From: Hyphomicrobiales bacterium
GTDB lineage: Bacteria; Pseudomonadota; Alphaproteobacteria; Rhizobiales; OSC116
Reading direction: 5' to 3'
Assembly: GCA_013214705.1 (NCBI GenBank)
Contig: JABSRZ010000015.1
Span: 1-41,086, forward strand
DNA: 41,086 nucleotides
Shown here: one piece after another, positions 25,006-33,323 of the stretch
How the letters are laid out: each line of letters starts with the position of its first letter
Numbering within the stretch: position 1 is the stretch's first letter
The notes under the pieces: model-generated
What the model was told of the DNA's origin: nothing
Databases searched by the model: none
Seen by the model: only the letters and a program-made list of their open reading frames with translations
Program-made: the position numbers and the translations under genes

Positions 25006-25224
25006 GTGAGTGCTGGGTGTGCAATTATGCGCGAGATTCTATTCCATAAGATGCCTGCCAGCGTTTGCCTCGTGTTAGTGGCTTGCCTCGTGTTACTAAA
25101 ACTAATTAAAGGTTGCAATTTACTAGAAGTGGAAGGCACCAAAGGCATCTAAAAACATAATGAAGCAAATTAACCTCAAAATTGTCATTGCCTCCGGACT
25201 GCTAAATATATAGCGTGTTGGTAT

Positions 25225-25254
25225 AAAATACTTAAAATAAATTTTAAGTATTTT
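25225..25254 (+). terminator. Long AT-only hairpin upstream of the membrane protein
   Basis: A perfect 13-bp stem, AAAATACTTAAAA and TTTTAAGTATTTT with a TAAA loop, ends in a T-run 29 nt before the next ATG. It could terminate upstream transcription or serve as a regulator dyad. With A/T pairs only apart from two C-G pairs, it is weak as a terminator. Confidence 0.45.
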
Positions 25255-25283
25255 TGGAATATGCACTTTTACGGGGGGTAAAA

Positions 25284-26093
25284 ATGTCTACAGGTCATGT
25301 CGAACTAGCTGGGTTAGAGCTAACAATGGGTATTCTTACTGGGCTGGTATTATTTGTCATATTAGAAACCGCCGTATTGTACTTTAATTTCGGGCCATGG
25401 TTTAAAAAACCCAACCTTTCTCCAGGGCCATCGCCTGAGCGATATATTGGAGCCGCTATCCACTCCTTTGTTGCTATGGTCGTAACGGGGGGCATACTGA
25501 CACTTGTTTTTTCGAATTTAGATTTCGAAAATAATCCTATAACCAATTGGTATGGTTTCAATAATATCTGCATATTGTTTGATTCGGCGCCATCGACTTA
25601 TATTTCGCCTGTCTTCTGGTTTTTCGTGGCTTACCTAATTGTTCGGTTTGCGGTGGAAGATACAAAACGACTGGTCCAGATGCAACATATCAGCAGCCGT
25701 CTTCGATCAGCATCCTATGCATCAAATGTTTTTCTGGTTATCGTCGCCGCTGCATTTTCGCTTTGTTTGGCCGTGGCCCCAGAAGATAATATGTACCTTC
25801 ATACCGCGCCGTTCATCGGCTTAGTGGTCGCCTTCCCGCTCATTTTCGTTATGCATTGTTTTCAGGACCCAAACCGCACTAATAAATACATAGTTGCCGC
25901 CGGGTTATTTATGACCGTATCTATTGTCAAATCCTGTTTCCTGATTATTGCACTCATTCAATTTGAAGGTTTTAGACATGTTCCTGTCAGCATTGCTCAG
26001 CCGGTCGATGTGTTTTGGACATTGATGGCCCTTTCTGCTCCATTTTTGATGCCACCACCCAAGATTATCCCTACGGAACAATATGCCAATTAA
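25284..26093 (+). CDS. Seven-helix membrane protein of unknown function
   Basis: This 269-residue protein has about seven hydrophobic segments, near residues 5-28, 45-66, 96-113, 135-155, 162-182, 191-217 and 230-250. No catalytic motif is recognised. The ATG at 25284 follows GGGGGG at good spacing. The stop overlaps the start of the P450 gene by 11 nt, so the two are translationally coupled and probably work together. Options include an electron-transfer or substrate-supply partner in the membrane, or a sensor. There is no haem-binding His pair in an obvious b-type cytochrome arrangement. Confidence 0.75.
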   Translation: MSTGHVELAGLELTMGILTGLVLFVILETAVLYFNFGPWFKKPNLSPGPSPERYIGAAIHSFVAMVVTGGILTLVFSNLDFENNPITNWYGFNNICILFDSAPSTYISPVFWFFVAYLIVRFAVEDTKRLVQMQHISSRLRSASYASNVFLVIVAAAFSLCLAVAPEDNMYLHTAPFIGLVVAFPLIFVMHCFQDPNRTNKYIVAAGLFMTVSIVKSCFLIIALIQFEGFRHVPVSIAQPVDVFWTLMALSAPFLMPPPKIIPTEQYAN

Positions 26094-27519
26094 AAAAGCC
26101 GATAATTCCATTAGCCCTATTCCATCTGCCACAAAAACTTATGGTAATTTATTTGGCTATTTCCGTTATTTCACCGGCGGGTGGAAAAAATCACTCGCCG
26201 AAGAATCTGCCCGTTTAGAAAAAACAGTTTTTTCAACCAATGTTGGCACACCGGTGATCGTATGTGGCGATCATAAATCCGCCGAAACTTTATTTAAAAA
26301 TGTCAGTAACTTGACCAATAAACATGAAATAAATGCCAAATGCACGCGGGCGACAAAACCCATTTTCCTCACTAAAGGACAACATGCGGTGAATGCAAAG
26401 CGGTTTATGCAATCGGTATTGCCAGTAAACACAAAAGATACTAAATATCAGGCGGGTTTGATATCACTCGAAAAAGATTTGCAAAAATGGGCTGAGTTAC
26501 CACCAGAGCAACTTAAAAATATGAAAGTAGAGACAGCCGTTGCAGATCTCATTGTCAATTATGCAAGCCACCTGTTACTCAACAAATCTTTAGATTTGGA
26601 CCTGATTGGCAAAATATTTCCTATTCCCAATTATTTGCCTAAATATCCGTCAATTCCCAATTGGCTAATCCCTTCCTATCACCGGATGCCAAAAATACTT
26701 GCAAAACTATTTGAACAAATGAAATTAAGCCACAAGTGGCCTGAAATTTCTGCTCGTGCAGCCGAATTTGAATTGTCTGAAAACCAAGCGTGTGAGGAGT
26801 TATTTACCGCCATTACATTTAATGCGGCTGGTCTTTCAAACTCCTTAATCAATGGCATTCTGTTAACCGCTTTACTGCCAAAACAAGGGCAGGAGTTAAT
26901 AGAAGATGAAACCCTGCTAAACAGTTTTGTATGGGAATTATTGCGCCACAATGGGCCTGCCGTGATGATGAAATTAGCAGATGATACCCATATAACAACA
27001 TCATCTGGTGTTAATCATATTGTAAAATCTGGCAGCAGGGTCATGTGTAGCACCGCCATGGCACAAAGAGACGCTAGCCTCTGGCAAGATGCGGCTATTT
27101 TCCGTGCCGACCGTTTTATATCAACTTTATCTAAAAACCATAGCAATAGTGCCAACAATGGCGCCAACGATGGCGCCAACGATGCTGCCAACAATGCCGC
27201 AAGCGAGCCGCTGCCAAGTTTAGGCTTTGGTTGCCCCATTGGGCATATGCATGACAGCAATCAAAAAAACAATACGCATCAATGCCCGTTTATGGAGTTG
27301 GCTCATCCGGTTATAAAAGATTTTTTGCAAATTTTAATTCAGAATTTCCAATGGCAAATAAACCCCAGTGTCTTGAGCCATATCAGCATAATTGAAAACG
27401 ATAACATAATGGATGTCGATTTTAATCTAGCTAAGCTTCGGGGCGGGCCAAACGCCGCGCAGGATATGGTGCCTAAAATTCCAGACGGTATAAAATTTTC
27501 ATCATTTTCAACTCACTAA
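26083..27519 (+). CDS. CYP74-like cytochrome P450
   Basis: This 478-residue haem-thiolate protein has the N-terminal block YGNLFGYFRYFTGGW then KTVFSTNVGTPVI, which follows the CYP74 order (YF-G, then STVFRTN-P). The I-helix-like AITFNAAGLSN at 243-253 resembles CYP74 FNA-GG and lacks the O2-activating Thr of monooxygenases. ELLR at 285-288 is the ExxR pair, ADRF lies at 342-345, and the probable haem Cys401 is in THQCPFMELA. CYP74 enzymes rearrange fatty-acid hydroperoxides without O2 or a reductase. A low-complexity N/A/G/D insert (about 355-374) lies just before the haem loop. Bacterial members are rare. Coupled to the upstream membrane protein. Confidence 0.7.
   Translation: MPIKKADNSISPIPSATKTYGNLFGYFRYFTGGWKKSLAEESARLEKTVFSTNVGTPVIVCGDHKSAETLFKNVSNLTNKHEINAKCTRATKPIFLTKGQHAVNAKRFMQSVLPVNTKDTKYQAGLISLEKDLQKWAELPPEQLKNMKVETAVADLIVNYASHLLLNKSLDLDLIGKIFPIPNYLPKYPSIPNWLIPSYHRMPKILAKLFEQMKLSHKWPEISARAAEFELSENQACEELFTAITFNAAGLSNSLINGILLTALLPKQGQELIEDETLLNSFVWELLRHNGPAVMMKLADDTHITTSSGVNHIVKSGSRVMCSTAMAQRDASLWQDAAIFRADRFISTLSKNHSNSANNGANDGANDAANNAASEPLPSLGFGCPIGHMHDSNQKNNTHQCPFMELAHPVIKDFLQILIQNFQWQINPSVLSHISIIENDNIMDVDFNLAKLRGGPNAAQDMVPKIPDGIKFSSFSTH
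27144..27203 (+). repeat. 12-bp tandem repeats inside the P450 gene
   Basis: About five degenerate units of the type GGCGCCAACGAT encode repeated Asn-Asp/Asn-Gly-Ala tetrads (residues 355-374). Being in multiples of 3 bp they keep frame and could vary in number by slippage. Confidence 0.7.
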
Positions 27520-27523
27520 GCAC

Positions 27524-27546
27524 AGCCCGCTTGCGAAGCTTGGGCT
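27524..27546. terminator. Hairpin between convergent P450 and lipase genes
   Basis: AGCCCGCTT pairs with AAGC-TT-GGGCT across a 3-nt loop, giving a 9-bp stem with a 2-nt bulge. It begins 5 nt after the P450 stop and touches the lipase stop, suiting termination from both sides. Confidence 0.55.
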
Positions 27547-29231
27547 TACGGCATGTTGCGAATTTCTTGGCGAAGTTTAAAATTCTTATCAAATAAAGCG
27601 TCGTCAAACCATATCTTCCTAATCCGATAATAGGCTTTTGTCGCCGCTGCTAATTTTTGCATTTCAGCAACAGAGCCTTTTTGTGTCTCATCAAACTCAG
27701 GGTTATAGCCCTTCATCGGCACATAACGAATGGCAACTTTCGGTATTTTATTATCATTTAAGCTTCCAAGCATAAAATCACGCACCGTATTCTGCTCGTG
27801 GGCGCTAACGTCTGGCAAGCCGCCGGTGTGCCAACTATCTGTCGGGTTTACATAAACAGTTTTGCCTACATGTTTACCGCCTGCACCTTTTTCGGTGGTA
27901 ATTGGGTCTTTAGAATTCAGCACCCTAAATGCAACTGGGCGGTTTTTATCCATCAATCGTGGTATAATTTGTTGGTTGGTAACTGTAATCGCATTTTGAT
28001 CTGTCGGAGAAAATGGCGAAGTGAAAAATTCCGATTGGAGTTTATCTACCGTCAAATGTTTTGCGAATGTCTCATTGCCCACACGCGGGGCGCTAAATGT
28101 AATGAGTTTTATGTTTTTCCAAGGCCAAGCCCGCAAAGCTGTTGGTAATTTTGCGCCCGTTGCATCTGGGCCATATTGGTTGCCCACCAAAATGGTCGAG
28201 ACAAAATGCTGTGCCAGTGCGCCACCAAGGCTATGGCCTGTAACATATATATTGTCAGGCTTTACACCGCCCTTTAACCCAGGAACTTGAGCAAGGCAAT
28301 GCATAAGCGTTGGCATAATAGAGTGCATGCTTTTGGTAAAACCACGGTGTACTTCGCCGACGCTGCTAACATATGCGCCACCTTCGCTGGCAGTTAAGCG
28401 GTTATATCCTAAGTCAGTTATCCAATCTGGGTTGCCCCTTGCATTACTAGTGTTAAATGCCTCAAAAGCGGCACGGCCACCCGAGCCACTGCGGCTACCT
28501 CTAAACGATATATGTATATCATACCCACCGTCGGCTTTTTCTCTGGTCAATATAAAACCCACTAAGCTTTGCGAGGCTGGTTGTGCCTTTTCGCCCTTAT
28601 CGCCGGTAGCGCCTTCAAAAGCTAATAAATAGCCTTTTGCGTTTGGTGACATGTTGGAATGCTGTCGTTTTATCTTGGCAGTTGCAGCAGCGCCTATAGG
28701 TGCCCCAACTGGTCTATAACATACGCGCGTATCTTTAATGTTGGCGGTAATTTGACGTGGGGTTAAATATTCTATCCATTTGCCGTCGGCATTGGTTATG
28801 GCTTGGTTCCAGGGGTCAATTAAATTATAATTATATATTATCGGGTCATGCGAACCATTGTTGGCGAAACCATTTAGCTGGCCCGGCCCCCTATAGCTAT
28901 TCAAACCTGGTTTTTTAGCCACTTGGGCGACACCCTGTTTTCCAGCCCAAGTTTTCACCTTAGCCATCATTTTTCTTCGGTCATTGTCGCCATTGCTGCG
29001 TTCTTCATAATAAGGGTCAAAAGGCCAAACAAGGCTTTGTCCATAAATCTGATAGGCCAATATAGCGAGGTCTAGATGGTAAACCAGTGGGTTATATGGA
29101 AAGCTAGATTTAGCAGGTTCTGAATCCGCTATTTTTGAATTGCTAGGCATGAAAGTTGTTACGCAACCAACCAAAGCTAAACATCCTATAGCGGCTAATG
29201 TTAATTTGCCGAATTGTTTATGTTTGCCCAT
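27546..29231 (-). CDS. Class 3 (fungal-type) lipase, lipoprotein
   Basis: This protein of about 561 residues begins with a lipoprotein signal whose lipobox LALVGC puts the acylated Cys near residue 23, so it is probably anchored at the outer membrane. The Lipase_3 fold shows HISFRGSRSG (oxyanion region), the nucleophile elbow VTGHSLGGALAQHF with Ser near 334, ITFSAPRVGN, an acid candidate in NSKDPIT, and a C-terminal His in VSAHEQN. It should hydrolyse acylglycerols or phospholipids. The ATG at 29231 (GGAG about 9 nt upstream) starts the signal. One at 29243 is also possible. Convergent with the CYP74-like P450 gene. Confidence 0.85.
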   Translation of the reverse strand: MGKHKQFGKLTLAAIGCLALVGCVTTFMPSNSKIADSEPAKSSFPYNPLVYHLDLAILAYQIYGQSLVWPFDPYYEERSNGDNDRRKMMAKVKTWAGKQGVAQVAKKPGLNSYRGPGQLNGFANNGSHDPIIYNYNLIDPWNQAITNADGKWIEYLTPRQITANIKDTRVCYRPVGAPIGAAATAKIKRQHSNMSPNAKGYLLAFEGATGDKGEKAQPASQSLVGFILTREKADGGYDIHISFRGSRSGSGGRAAFEAFNTSNARGNPDWITDLGYNRLTASEGGAYVSSVGEVHRGFTKSMHSIMPTLMHCLAQVPGLKGGVKPDNIYVTGHSLGGALAQHFVSTILVGNQYGPDATGAKLPTALRAWPWKNIKLITFSAPRVGNETFAKHLTVDKLQSEFFTSPFSPTDQNAITVTNQQIIPRLMDKNRPVAFRVLNSKDPITTEKGAGGKHVGKTVYVNPTDSWHTGGLPDVSAHEQNTVRDFMLGSLNDNKIPKVAIRYVPMKGYNPEFDETQKGSVAEMQKLAAATKAYYRIRKIWFDDALFDKNFKLRQEIRNMP

Positions 29232-29410
29232 GCCTTGCTCCATTACACCCCAAAAGTCTATTAAAACAGCGATTGGTAAAAATGCCAAGTGATATCAATA
29301 TTGCGGTATCAAGTTTTTATTTTTTGTGTTGAATATACCCAATTTCAAAGCATTAGACTTATCTGCTATCTGCAAAAACAAACTTTCACTATATTAAACG
29401 CTCACAACTA

Positions 29411-30598
29411 TTACCCTGGCATTGCACCTAACAAATAGGCAGCTTTTAGTGCCAAAAGGCCATTTTTAAGCAACACTAAACCAACAGTTAGGATTAATGA
29501 AAACATAGGTGCTAATACCGTCAGGATAGATGAAAATACAAATCTAAATGGATAAATTGGAATTCTTTTTCCCAGCGCCGTAATGGCTTGTTCTTGTGCC
29601 ACAATATTGTTGATTAATTGTTCAGGTGTTTTATGTGAAGAAATATTTTGTATGCCAACTATATATTTTCCATAGAGCAAAAATACCGGCTCTAGTAACT
29701 TTGCACGTTCGCGTCGCATAAATTTGTGGCAATAAAAAATTAAAAAATGAAACAATAAGGGTGCAATCAACAAATAGATTGAAACAAATATTACCCCCTT
29801 AAAATCATCAGATAAAGCCACATCCTGTATAAAAATCTTGTCATAAATTTTTATAATCAGATATACACCCAAAATTGTCAGCCCTATATATGTCCGCAGA
29901 GCCACATCACCAACTAGCTTAAACCCGCAACACCGGTCTGGATGCCCCGGCTCGTAACGAACGCGCCAAGCACGGTTGTGAAACACCAGCTTAATCGCCA
30001 TAATAAGCATAACATTCTGAATAAAAAATAGTAACACCCAATACATCATTACAAATTCAATACATAATGCAAATATCCCAAGGCCAGTAAACCCGCTGCC
30101 CTGCGTAGACAAGAAACTAAAATAAACACCTTCGGTCATCCAACCTGTAAAGCCTTGGTTCAACAATTGACCGGCATTTACAACAGCAAATACAAAAACA
30201 ATAAATATCAAAGCTCGGGGTATAAGCTTATTTCTATGCCACCGGGTGATTTGATTATAAATTTCATTTTTTGGAAGGTTGTTTGATGCGCCTACCTCAC
30301 ATAAATCAACCAACGAAACCATCAAACGAGGAAGCAGATAATAAAATTGAAGCGATACATATAAAAACAACGGAAAAATAAAATTGATAGCAACCGGCCA
30401 ACTTAAATTTTCAAAAAATGAAAGACTCGATAGATCTGCACTATCTTGACCGCTCATATACCCCCAAATAGAGATAGGCAGGGATATAAACACTAAAAAC
30501 AACAAACTTACCGAAAACGGCGACAGCTTCATGAACGCAACTAAATTCATTATGGGTTCATCAACAATTGCAGCGCCCGAATTTTCTAACTTATGCAT
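29411..30598 (-). CDS. Polytopic membrane protein of unknown function
   Basis: This 395-residue protein has about eight to nine hydrophobic segments. A central loop carries the motif GHPDRCCGFKLVGDVALR, similar to the HPDG-GGL-LG box seen in several uncharacterised bacterial membrane proteins. The ATG at 30598 follows GAGAG at about 7 nt. An upstream GTG (30646) lacks a site. A cytoplasmic helical tail with TPEQLINNIVAQEQAITALG could be coiled coil. It is separated from the lipase gene by about 180 nt on the same strand, so co-transcription is possible. No function can be assigned. Confidence 0.7.
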   Translation of the reverse strand: MHKLENSGAAIVDEPIMNLVAFMKLSPFSVSLLFLVFISLPISIWGYMSGQDSADLSSLSFFENLSWPVAINFIFPLFLYVSLQFYYLLPRLMVSLVDLCEVGASNNLPKNEIYNQITRWHRNKLIPRALIFIVFVFAVVNAGQLLNQGFTGWMTEGVYFSFLSTQGSGFTGLGIFALCIEFVMMYWVLLFFIQNVMLIMAIKLVFHNRAWRVRYEPGHPDRCCGFKLVGDVALRTYIGLTILGVYLIIKIYDKIFIQDVALSDDFKGVIFVSIYLLIAPLLFHFLIFYCHKFMRRERAKLLEPVFLLYGKYIVGIQNISSHKTPEQLINNIVAQEQAITALGKRIPIYPFRFVFSSILTVLAPMFSLILTVGLVLLKNGLLALKAAYLLGAMPG

Positions 30599-30731
30599 TG
30601 CATTCTCTCTGATATTGTTGACAGAAAATGAACGCGCTTTAGTCACACGTCGCTATTTTTATCAGTAGAACAGCAGTTGACCAAAATGCCAAGAGTCTAT
30701 TTACCTTTTTTAGGGTGACCAACTGCCAAAA

Positions 30732-30775
30732 TTGTAAGTGAAAGTCACCAGCTTCTATAGAACTGATTGGTGTGG
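30732..30775 (+). repeat. IS3-element leader remnant
   Basis: CAGCTTCTATAGAACTGATT with the following GGTGT matches the leader of the elements at 33.1 and 41.0 kb at about 26 of 30 positions. Neither the end nor orfA is retained. Confidence 0.6.
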
Positions 30776-30969
30776 GTATAGATGTAGCTGGGTTGTGGCA
30801 GGATTAGAGGGGCGCGGAGGGGGCTTTCCTATACAAGTGTTTATAGGCAGGCTCGCGTATGAAAACGCTACCTGGAGACAACGTTGACCGGTCTGTTACG
30901 ACTTGGTTTACTGTCCACTAACAACATATTTTGGGATTTGGACGACCTGCTGTGGTGTTGTCGCCCATG

Positions 30970-31111
30970 CCATGGCGGTAGCATCGCTGGCCTCATGATT
31001 GGTCACGGCAGAAGAAAACGAAATATCTTAGCCGTGTTGCCGACAGCCGTCTTCTATTTGCTGTCTCCAGTTGATATGGATTTCACCAGACAGGTAAACA
31101 TGTAAGGTCAT
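30970..31111 (-). pseudogene. YtoQ-family protein pseudogene (5' part)
   Basis: From an ATG at 31111 the minus strand reads MTLHVYLSGEIHINWRQQIE, DGCRQHG, a TAA-type stop, then DISFSSAVTNHEASDA. This closely follows the YtoQ family opening (VYLSGEIHTDWR-QI-EG, then FTSAVTNHEASDAAGD). The in-frame stop replaces the usual Leu, and homology ends after ASDA, where the expected DVLG and FWRDHKSAK segments are missing. The DNA beyond (30880-30970) carries another broken frame containing IPKYVVSG, which may be a dihydrofolate-reductase-like scrap. The gene is dead. Confidence 0.7.
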
Positions 31112-31374
31112 GGGGTATTCCTAGTTTGATATCCCATTACATTATCGGCGAGAATGAATGATCTGCCAATTTAACCAAAGAGACGCGTTGGGCGCCGTTA
31201 CTGAATGGACGTTCTCAAGCATTTCTACAGTCAATTTATTCTCTATTTATATTCCGGTATATATATGGTTTAAAGGAATAAAATAGAACATTGTCTTGTC
31301 AGACATGAATTCTTTTGTTTAGGGATTGTTCAATTGGAAGAAAAAAATAGAAATTAACAGAATTTGGGAAATCT
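31112..31374. other. Upstream region of methyltransferase gene
   Basis: No gene is recognised. A short frame SANLTKETRWAPLLNGRSQ on the plus strand near 31150-31210 is unassigned. The 3' part is strongly AT-rich and probably carries the promoter of the methyltransferase. Confidence 0.3.
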
Positions 31375-32055
31375 ATGGGAATTGAAAATAGTGCTCATAA
31401 GGAGATACTTGATCTACTTGCAGTTGGACCGCACATATACCAACCACTTTATAATTACCCTTATGATGTTCCCAAACCGCTCCGAGGCTGTGAAGATCGC
31501 TGCAAAGCAGTTGCGACTGCCTTAGGTCAATTGAATGGATTAAACATTCTGGATATTGGCTGTTCGTTTGGTTATAATAGCCTGTATTTTGCTGAGCGGG
31601 GGGCTAGGGTAACTGGCATTGATTTTAGCGAAAGAAATATCAAAATTTGTCAGGGCATTCAGGAGCATACCAATGGTGATATTGCTTTCCATATGGCAAA
31701 ATTTGATTTCCAATACATAGTGGCAATTCAGCCCGGTGCTGTTGATGTTGTTTTTATTTTTAATGTACTTCACCATGTGATGGAACAAGAGGGACTGGAA
31801 GCGGTTCAGGGCATGATGGCAAATCTCGTAGCCAATGTTTCAGAAATCTATGTCGAGCTTGCACTAGCCAATGAAAACCCCATAGATAAATATCAAGTCT
31901 GTTTTACCCAGAGTTTACCAGAGAATGAACTGGATTTTTTTGCTACTTGTGTGGATGTAACAATAGATCTGATTGGATATTTTCCCAGCCATGTTAGCGA
32001 GATTTTGCGTCCCATTTATCGTGTCAAGTCCAACAGATCTACACTGACAGAATAA
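31375..32055 (+). CDS. SAM-dependent class I methyltransferase
   Basis: This 226-residue protein has a Rossmann-like methyltransferase core. Motif I is NILDIGCSFGYN (57-68), motif II is ARVTGIDFSE near 75-84, and motif post-III is VDVVFIFNVLHHV near 124-136. GGGA precedes the ATG by about 6 nt. Relatives methylate small molecules or are tRNA wobble-uridine carboxymethyltransferase-like. There is no diagnostic acceptor motif. It stands alone between a YtoQ pseudogene and a terminase pseudogene, so it may be cargo of the mobile region. A loose hairpin (32072-32098) follows. Confidence 0.8.
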   Translation: MGIENSAHKEILDLLAVGPHIYQPLYNYPYDVPKPLRGCEDRCKAVATALGQLNGLNILDIGCSFGYNSLYFAERGARVTGIDFSERNIKICQGIQEHTNGDIAFHMAKFDFQYIVAIQPGAVDVVFIFNVLHHVMEQEGLEAVQGMMANLVANVSEIYVELALANENPIDKYQVCFTQSLPENELDFFATCVDVTIDLIGYFPSHVSEILRPIYRVKSNRSTLTE

Positions 32056-32171
32056 AATCAACTTGGACGTGTCCCAGCATTTTCATAATGTTGTGGGATG
32101 AAAATTAGAACCCGTTCTGCTATTTCAAGGCTTCACCGAAGGTTATCCGACTGGCCTCATACTAGCTGAAT

Positions 32172-32815
32172 CTAAGCCCACAAACTTATTATCGTTGGCG
32201 CAAGAAATATGTGCTTGGAGTGAAACCAGCGCTTCTTCCGAGTTGGGTCTTCCAATTGTCTCAAAACTTGTAATTTGGCCTGCTCTTTCAGCTTGTGGCC
32301 GTGGTTTCTGCCCCGTGGCGTATATATGAAAAGTGCCCATCTGCCATTTTCGACAAGGATTGGGCGAATATGGGACCACGCATTTGGGTCAGTTAGTGGA
32401 TATTTTGAAAACGTTACGCCATCGGGGTTGTAACCGACTAGGCTGCCATATCGATCAGAGCCGCAAAGTTGGTATGTCGAGCCATTTACAAGCTCGATAA
32501 TCATTTCTTGCTTGTAGATTATTTTTTATAATGCCAGGTAGGAACACCTCTTTGAGGATTTTCTTACTCTCTCGGTTGATGCCATTTCAAATAGCTTTAC
32601 GCGCTCGTATATATTGCGGGGACAAATGCCAATAGTTACCAACACGATCAAGCATCATGGTCACTTTTAGGTACGAAGCAGTCATATCTTTGCCAGAGCG
32701 TCGAGGCCAAACAGCAACGGCTCTATCACCGCCATTGTGGAAATGTTTATATACTGGCTCTTGATAATCACGAGGGGTGAAATTATTCGGAATAATTTGA
32801 AAGTCGTCAGCCTCT
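32172..32815 (-). pseudogene. Phage terminase large subunit pseudogene
   Basis: The minus strand encodes NFTPRDYQEPVYKHFHNGG, DRAVAVWPRRSGKD (Walker-A-like), YWHLSPQYIRARKAI, a TGA where Trp is expected (32587-32589), then a one-base shift in an A-run near 32515-32525. It continues MIIELVNGSTYQLCGSDRYG, then TDPNAWSHIRPILVENG and ALFIYTPRGRNHG. These are the ordered ATPase-domain motifs of a large terminase that packages phage DNA. The nuclease half is missing and homology ends near 32250. One nonsense codon, one frameshift and truncation make it inactive. Its N-terminus is fused to an IS3 orfA fragment. Confidence 0.8.
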
Positions 32816-33105
32816 AAAAACTCCTTTGATCATTTGTAATAAATACTTTGAGCTATCCCTTCTTGGCGAAAGAGCGCCATAAAAGAGTCAACGCTGCGCA
32901 ATCCATCAAATACAATGCGGATTTTTTCTCCGGCTGAATATTGCTTAGGTGTAGCTCGGCGAATGTCTTTAATTACCCGGGCACCTTTGGTGCGTTTGGA
33001 TGTTGGTCGTGTCGTCATGTTCACTCCTTCAGAGCGTTACGATGATCCAAAACTCTATTTTATGCAAATATACCAATCTGTTCCATAGAAGCTGACGATT
33101 TACAA
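32816..33105 (-). pseudogene. IS3-family element remnant (orfA plus leader), copy 2
   Basis: From ATG 33018, with GAAGGAGTGAAC immediately before it, the frame reads MTTRPTSKRTKGARVIKDIR, then KQYSAGEKIRIVFDGLRSVDS and GIAQSIYYK. A TGA at 32830-32832 follows where OrfA normally has Trp (YYKWSKEFLEA), and SKEFLEA continues past the stop. After LEA the sequence switches to terminase. The leader to about 33105 matches the elements at 4.9 and 41.0 kb. OrfB is absent, so the copy is non-functional. The fragment was joined to phage DNA by deletion or recombination. Confidence 0.8.
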
Positions 33106-33323
33106 AACTCAATTTCGCGGCTGGCTTGTATGAATTGTTGGCATGACAATATCGATGTTTAAATGAATACCAGGAAAGCAATGAAGGCGGTTTACTGCCA
33201 TTACTCAAGGCGGGTTACTGCCATTACTCAATAAGACATTGTTTAAATAACTGAAACTGGTAGAGTTTATTGATTGCAGCAGCAGAACAATTGCATCAAA
33301 TTCATACGGGGAAAATTTTTGAC

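Noticed and set aside
24918-25148. Open frames on both strands over the tRNA fragment, including one reading DRNRTCVLCLRRAARF.
   Set aside because: This is the usual translated shadow of tRNA sequence; no ribosome site or family match.
32587-32832. Two TGA codons at positions expected to code Trp (terminase and orfA), suggesting TGA is read as Trp.
   Set aside because: Intact genes in the window end with TGA (for example the amidohydrolase and the Tm-1-like gene), and the terminase also has a frameshift and truncation, so ordinary decay explains the codons.
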